Shown here piece by piece: positions 6,353 to 9,377 of a stretch of 9,377 bases of DNA. Source of the DNA: Verrucomicrobiales bacterium (GTDB taxonomy: Bacteria; Verrucomicrobiota; Verrucomicrobiia; Limisphaerales; F1-80-MAGS106). The DNA lies in NCBI GenBank assembly GCA_947487925.1, contig CANLCA010000078.1, forward strand, positions 1 to 9,377, written 5' to 3'. The notes under the pieces were generated by a model. That model was not told where the DNA came from. It ran no database searches and was given only the letters and a program-made list of their open reading frames with translations. Every line of letters begins with the position of its first letter. The stretch's first letter is position 1. The position numbers and the translations under genes were made by a program.

Positions 6353-6362
6353 ATCGAACACC

Positions 6363-7052
6363 GTGGAGCCTCTCCTACAACTTCTGAACGTCTCAAAGAC
6401 CTACCAAGGCGCGCAAGACGGGGAGCCTCTTCGGGTCCTGCGCGCCGTGTCTCTTTCGGTGCTGCAAGCGGAAACCATCGCCGTTGTGGGACCATCCGGG
6501 TCAGGGAAAAGTACCCTGCTCAACATTATCGGAACTCTCGACCGACCAACCGGCGGAACGATCCGATTCGATGGCCGTGATCTATCGACACTCGACGACA
6601 CGGAACTGGCTCTGGTGCGGAACCACAAAATTGGGTTCATCTTCCAATCCCACCACTTGCTGCCCTATTGCAGCGTGTTGGAAAATGTTTTGATCCCGAC
6701 CCTCGCGAAATGCTCGATGGCAACCCCCGCATCAGCCTTAGACAGGGCACGGCGCTTGCTTGACCGTGTAGGGCTCTCACCGCGACTCAATCACCGCCCA
6801 GGTCAGCTTTCCGGAGGTGAACGCCAGCGGGTGGCAGTTGTCAGAGCCTTGATCAACAGTCCCAAGCTCCTGTTGGCAGACGAACCAACGGGCGCGCTCG
6901 ACCGAGCTTCCGCACAAAACCTGGCGCAATTGTTGGTCGATCTCAACCGGGAAGAAAAAACCACCTTGATGGTTGTCACTCATTCCCTCGAACTCGCAAA
7001 ACTCATGGCACGTCAATTCGCAGCCAGCGACGGCGTGCTGAGCGAAAACTGA
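6363..7052 (+). CDS. ABC transporter ATP-binding protein, LolD/MacB type
   Basis: A 229-residue cytoplasmic ATPase subunit with every expected motif: Walker A GPSGSGKST (43-51), Q-loop Q95 in FIFQSHHLLP, signature LSGGERQRVAV (149-159), Walker B LLLADE (169-174), D-loop GALD (177-180) and H-switch H207 in VVTHS. Short length and the LLNIIGTLDRPTGG and FIFQSHHLLP segments place it in the LolD/MacB/YknY group, which powers lipoprotein release or type VII-exporter-like (mechanotransmission) permeases at the inner membrane. No permease gene is adjacent: the aldolase lies upstream and a protease downstream. The start is GTG 6363, the first possible start after an in-frame TAA at 6348-6350, and it gives the normal family N-terminus. 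Substrate is unknown. The protease gene begins 38 bases later and may share its transcript. Confidence 0.92.
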   Translation: MEPLLQLLNVSKTYQGAQDGEPLRVLRAVSLSVLQAETIAVVGPSGSGKSTLLNIIGTLDRPTGGTIRFDGRDLSTLDDTELALVRNHKIGFIFQSHHLLPYCSVLENVLIPTLAKCSMATPASALDRARRLLDRVGLSPRLNHRPGQLSGGERQRVAVVRALINSPKLLLADEPTGALDRASAQNLAQLLVDLNREEKTTLMVVTHSLELAKLMARQFAASDGVLSEN

Positions 7053-7090
7053 CCCTTCGTTTCACAGGGTTTATCATCTTCAACCGATTG

Positions 7091-9377
7091 ATGACGCTTC
7101 GATTGTCCCTGCCGGCTGTTCCATCAGTCCTCCACCGTTCATTGGGGAACTTTCTATTGGCACTCCTGTGCGTCTCCATCCTGACACAGCGGCAGCCGGC
7201 GGAGGCTGAGTCGTTCATATTTAAGGAGCCGGGCCTGCGCCAATATGAACTTGCCGCCTTGCCGATAGATTCCCAACTCCTTTCCCCGACCCTCAGGCCC
7301 GCGGGAACACGATTGCTTGCCGCGACGAGGCAGGGTTCGTCCCATCGCATTTACTTGAGTCAGAAGCTGTTACTCCGCACTTTGCCTGGCACAACTCCTG
7401 AACAATTGCTGATCTCAACGACCTCACCGTGGCGCGTCTCTCGCACGCTCGGAGCAGGGTTCGTGATTCTCGATGGAATCGACCCACTGACGACTGCTCG
7501 AGAGGGTGAACGCTTTTCAAAACATCCTGGTGTGGAGGTGTGCCGCCCCATCTTGCACCGGGCGATAGGCCGTCACAAGGCCTACTCCCGGGCACCAAAC
7601 GACCTCTTCTTTCCGCAACAATGGCACCTCGAGAATCGAAATGCACAAACGGGCGCTCCGACCGGCGTGGACATCAACATCCGCTCGGCCTGGGCTGTAA
7701 GCCGGGGAGCCGGTTCCATCATCGGCATCGGTGACGACGGAATCGATTTTGGCCACCCAGACCTGGCTCCGCAGGCGGCTGAAGGCTTGCAGTTCAGCTT
7801 CGTCAACCTCAACGCGGACGGCAGCCCACTCGGTTTCGGCGCCAACCACGGAACTGCCGTCGCTGGCATCGTCGGCGCATTTGCCAACAACCAGATCGGA
7901 ATCTCAGGAACGGCACCAGCGGCGAAGATCGCCAGTTGGGTTATTTTTGACCAAAACGATTTTCCGGCCAGCGAAGAAAAGCTCATGGACATGTTCCAAT
8001 ACCATTCGAACGTGGTTTCTGTTCAAAACCATAGTTGGGGCAACCCGAACCCCTCGCAATTGGATGTCGGCATGCTCGAGAACCGGGGCATCTCCAACGC
8101 CGTGATCCACGGTCGGAATGGCCGCGGCGTCGTCATTGTGCGGTCGGGAGGAAACAACCGGGCGGACGGAGGAAACGTCAACGACGACGCCTACGCGAAC
8201 AATCCTCTCGTCATCGCAGTGGGCGCGGTGCGAGCGGACGGTCGCGCTACCCGCTACACCAACCCAGGCGCCTGCCTGCTTGTGTCGGCTCCCAGCGCTG
8301 AATCTAACGAGAGCACGACCGCGGTCGACCTCACTTTTCCCTCCATTTTCACGACAGACCGCATGGGCCCGGCAGGGTTCAACGGGTCGGGAACTGTGGG
8401 GCACCCGGAACTCGCTGATTACGGCTTCGATCTGACCGGGTTCAGCGGCACCTCCGCCGCCGCCCCGCAAATAGCGGGAATCGCCGCATTGATGATCTCC
8501 GCCAATCCGCGGCTGAGCTATCGGGACGTTCAGCAAATCCTCGCGTTGACAAGTCGCCAAACCCATCTCGAAGACCCTGATATCCACGCCAATCAGGCCG
8601 GGTTGCGATTCAGTCACAATGCCGGGTTTGGGTTACCTGATGCCGGCTACGCGCTTCGCCTCGCCTTGGTGTGGTCGAACCGTCCTCCGACGACTCTGCT
8701 CTCAGTCTCCATCACCAACACGATCCCGATCCCGGACGACGGCCTGCGTGTGGTTGTGAGCGGCCCGAACGTTCCGACAAACCTGCTTTCGATCCCTGCT
8801 TTCCCAAGCCTGGGCCTGCATGCGGACACACCCACGCCGATGCTTCCAATCTCGCAGGTGGGATTAGCCTCCTCGCCCATCAAAACAAACCTGCAGGGAA
8901 CAGGGGTGTTGATCTCACGAAGTTCGGCGGCCATCGCCCTTCTCGAACCAAACATTCACACCTTTTCCAATAAAATCGCTCAGGCAGCCGCGGCAGGCGC
9001 CGTCTTCGCCATCATCCAAAACGACCGCGATGGAACAGAGCGCATCAACATGGCCGAAACAGACTTCTCCCCGATCCCCGCGGTGTTCATCGGGCAGAAT
9101 CATGGGGATGCTCTCAGTCTCCTTCTAAAACAACAGCCCGAAACCCGGGTGGGCCTTGCCACAAGCTCGGCGCATTACAGGTTTGCCGTCACGAATTCCA
9201 TGCACATTGAGCATGTCGGCTTGCGGTTGGCAACGACCCACAAACGACGGGCCGATTTGCGTATCGCTCTCGTGTCTCCAACAGGAACGCGCAGCCTCTT
9301 ACAGCGGAAAGGATTTAATGCAGGCTCGAGCTTCGAAGAATGGACCTACTATTCGGTCAAGCACCTCTTTGAAAGCA
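7091..9377 (+). CDS. Secreted kexin/furin-like S8 serine protease with PA and P domains (3' partial)
   Basis: The frame from ATG 7091 is open for 762 codons and runs off the window. Signal peptide about 1-39 (core FLLALLCVSIL, likely cut at AEA|E). Residues about 40-165 are a propeptide. The catalytic domain (about 168-527) opens FFPQQWHLENRN as in kexins. The triad is D215 (GDDGIDFGHPDL), H253 (NHGTAVAG) and S455 (GTSAAAP), with oxyanion N355. The KVSHSYGYG-like segment of furins is matched by RFSHNAGFGLPDAGYA (506-521). A PA-like segment (about 600-680: FSNKIAQAAAAGAVFAII, then IPAVFIG) precedes the P-domain core (IEHVGLRLATTHKRRADL, then LVSPTGTRSLL, 706-737). It is predicted to act outside the cytoplasm as an endopeptidase. 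ATG 7091 is chosen for its signal peptide; no strong ribosome site is present. C-terminal anchoring or sorting signals, if any, are outside the window. Confidence 0.93.
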   Translation, partial: MTLRLSLPAVPSVLHRSLGNFLLALLCVSILTQRQPAEAESFIFKEPGLRQYELAALPIDSQLLSPTLRPAGTRLLAATRQGSSHRIYLSQKLLLRTLPGTTPEQLLISTTSPWRVSRTLGAGFVILDGIDPLTTAREGERFSKHPGVEVCRPILHRAIGRHKAYSRAPNDLFFPQQWHLENRNAQTGAPTGVDINIRSAWAVSRGAGSIIGIGDDGIDFGHPDLAPQAAEGLQFSFVNLNADGSPLGFGANHGTAVAGIVGAFANNQIGISGTAPAAKIASWVIFDQNDFPASEEKLMDMFQYHSNVVSVQNHSWGNPNPSQLDVGMLENRGISNAVIHGRNGRGVVIVRSGGNNRADGGNVNDDAYANNPLVIAVGAVRADGRATRYTNPGACLLVSAPSAESNESTTAVDLTFPSIFTTDRMGPAGFNGSGTVGHPELADYGFDLTGFSGTSAAAPQIAGIAALMISANPRLSYRDVQQILALTSRQTHLEDPDIHANQAGLRFSHNAGFGLPDAGYALRLALVWSNRPPTTLLSVSITNTIPIPDDGLRVVVSGPNVPTNLLSIPAFPSLGLHADTPTPMLPISQVGLASSPIKTNLQGTGVLISRSSAAIALLEPNIHTFSNKIAQAAAAGAVFAIIQNDRDGTERINMAETDFSPIPAVFIGQNHGDALSLLLKQQPETRVGLATSSAHYRFAVTNSMHIEHVGLRLATTHKRRADLRIALVSPTGTRSLLQRKGFNAGSSFEEWTYYSVKHLFES

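Larger units (their letters stand above)
5949..6362 (+). other. 414-base spacer between aldolase and ABC ATPase genes
   Basis: No long gene is supported here. AGGCCT occurs at 5947-5952 and 5975-5980 and could pair across a 22-base loop just after the aldolase stop, but without a T-run. A better hairpin is CCTCGGC (6034-6040) with GTCGAGG (6044-6050), loop TCC. TTGAACTC occurs twice (5990-5997 and 6052-6059). The 5949-6110 part is GC-rich and open on the reverse strand, but I would not call a gene there. A short coding-like ORF lies at 6113-6256, and a GGATAAAG pair lies next to the ATPase start. The region might be a remnant of a lost gene or a dispersed intergenic repeat; a genome search would tell. 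Confidence 0.5.

Noticed and set aside
7052..7070. ACCCT/AGGGT hairpin between the ATPase and protease genes
   Set aside because: Only 5 bp with a 9-base loop and no proper T-run; too weak to call a terminator.
7904..8617. 237-codon open frame on the reverse strand inside the protease gene
   Set aside because: Lies opposite the catalytic domain with its conserved motifs; openness follows from high GC at third positions.

Overview
This 9.4 kb window is a chromosomal stretch with five clear genes and one partial gene, all on the + strand. I see no insertion sequence, phage gene, CRISPR array, rRNA or tRNA. The gene styles (a PA14-fused multihaem cytochrome c, a secreted PQQ-type propeller protein beginning mature WPEFRGP, and a secreted kexin-like S8 protease with PA and P domains) together with moderately high GC suggest a free-living Gram-negative bacterium of the Planctomycetota-Verrucomicrobiota group. 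A Pedosphaera/Limisphaerales-like verrucomicrobium is my best guess. This is inference from protein style, not from a marker gene.

Layout. 1-58 is probably the last codons of an upstream gene. 134-1012 encodes a LysR-type regulator with a T-N11-A dyad 27 bases before its start. After a 165-base gap carrying a perfect TTGACA and an 8-bp dyad (CCTCAACT/AGTTGAGG) comes 1178-3172, an exported cytochrome c with a PA14-like domain and five CXXCH haem sites. A 284-base spacer with a C7...G9 homopolymer stem leads to 3457-4728, an exported eight-bladed PQQ-like propeller protein, closed by a good rho-independent terminator (4772-4812). 4983-5948 is a class II fructose-bisphosphate aldolase with its own leader hairpin. 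5949-6362 is a GC-rich spacer containing one short coding-like ORF. 6363-7052 is a LolD/MacB-type ABC ATPase without an adjacent permease. It is followed after 38 bases by a subtilisin/kexin-family protease (7091 to beyond the window end) that is open for all 762 codons available.

How the genes may work together. The cytochrome and propeller are both exported and adjacent on the same strand, so they may form a periplasmic redox or carbohydrate-related module, possibly under the upstream LysR regulator. This is inferred from position only. The aldolase is a housekeeping glycolysis/gluconeogenesis enzyme and appears to be its own transcription unit. The ABC ATPase and the protease are close enough to be co-transcribed, but no functional link between them is visible. 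The most unusual items are the protease (PA domain between the catalytic domain and the P-domain core, one furin-type S1 acidic residue apparently lost, no dibasic maturation site), the third haem domain of the cytochrome (Ala where its siblings have the axial-type Met), and several operator-like dyads.
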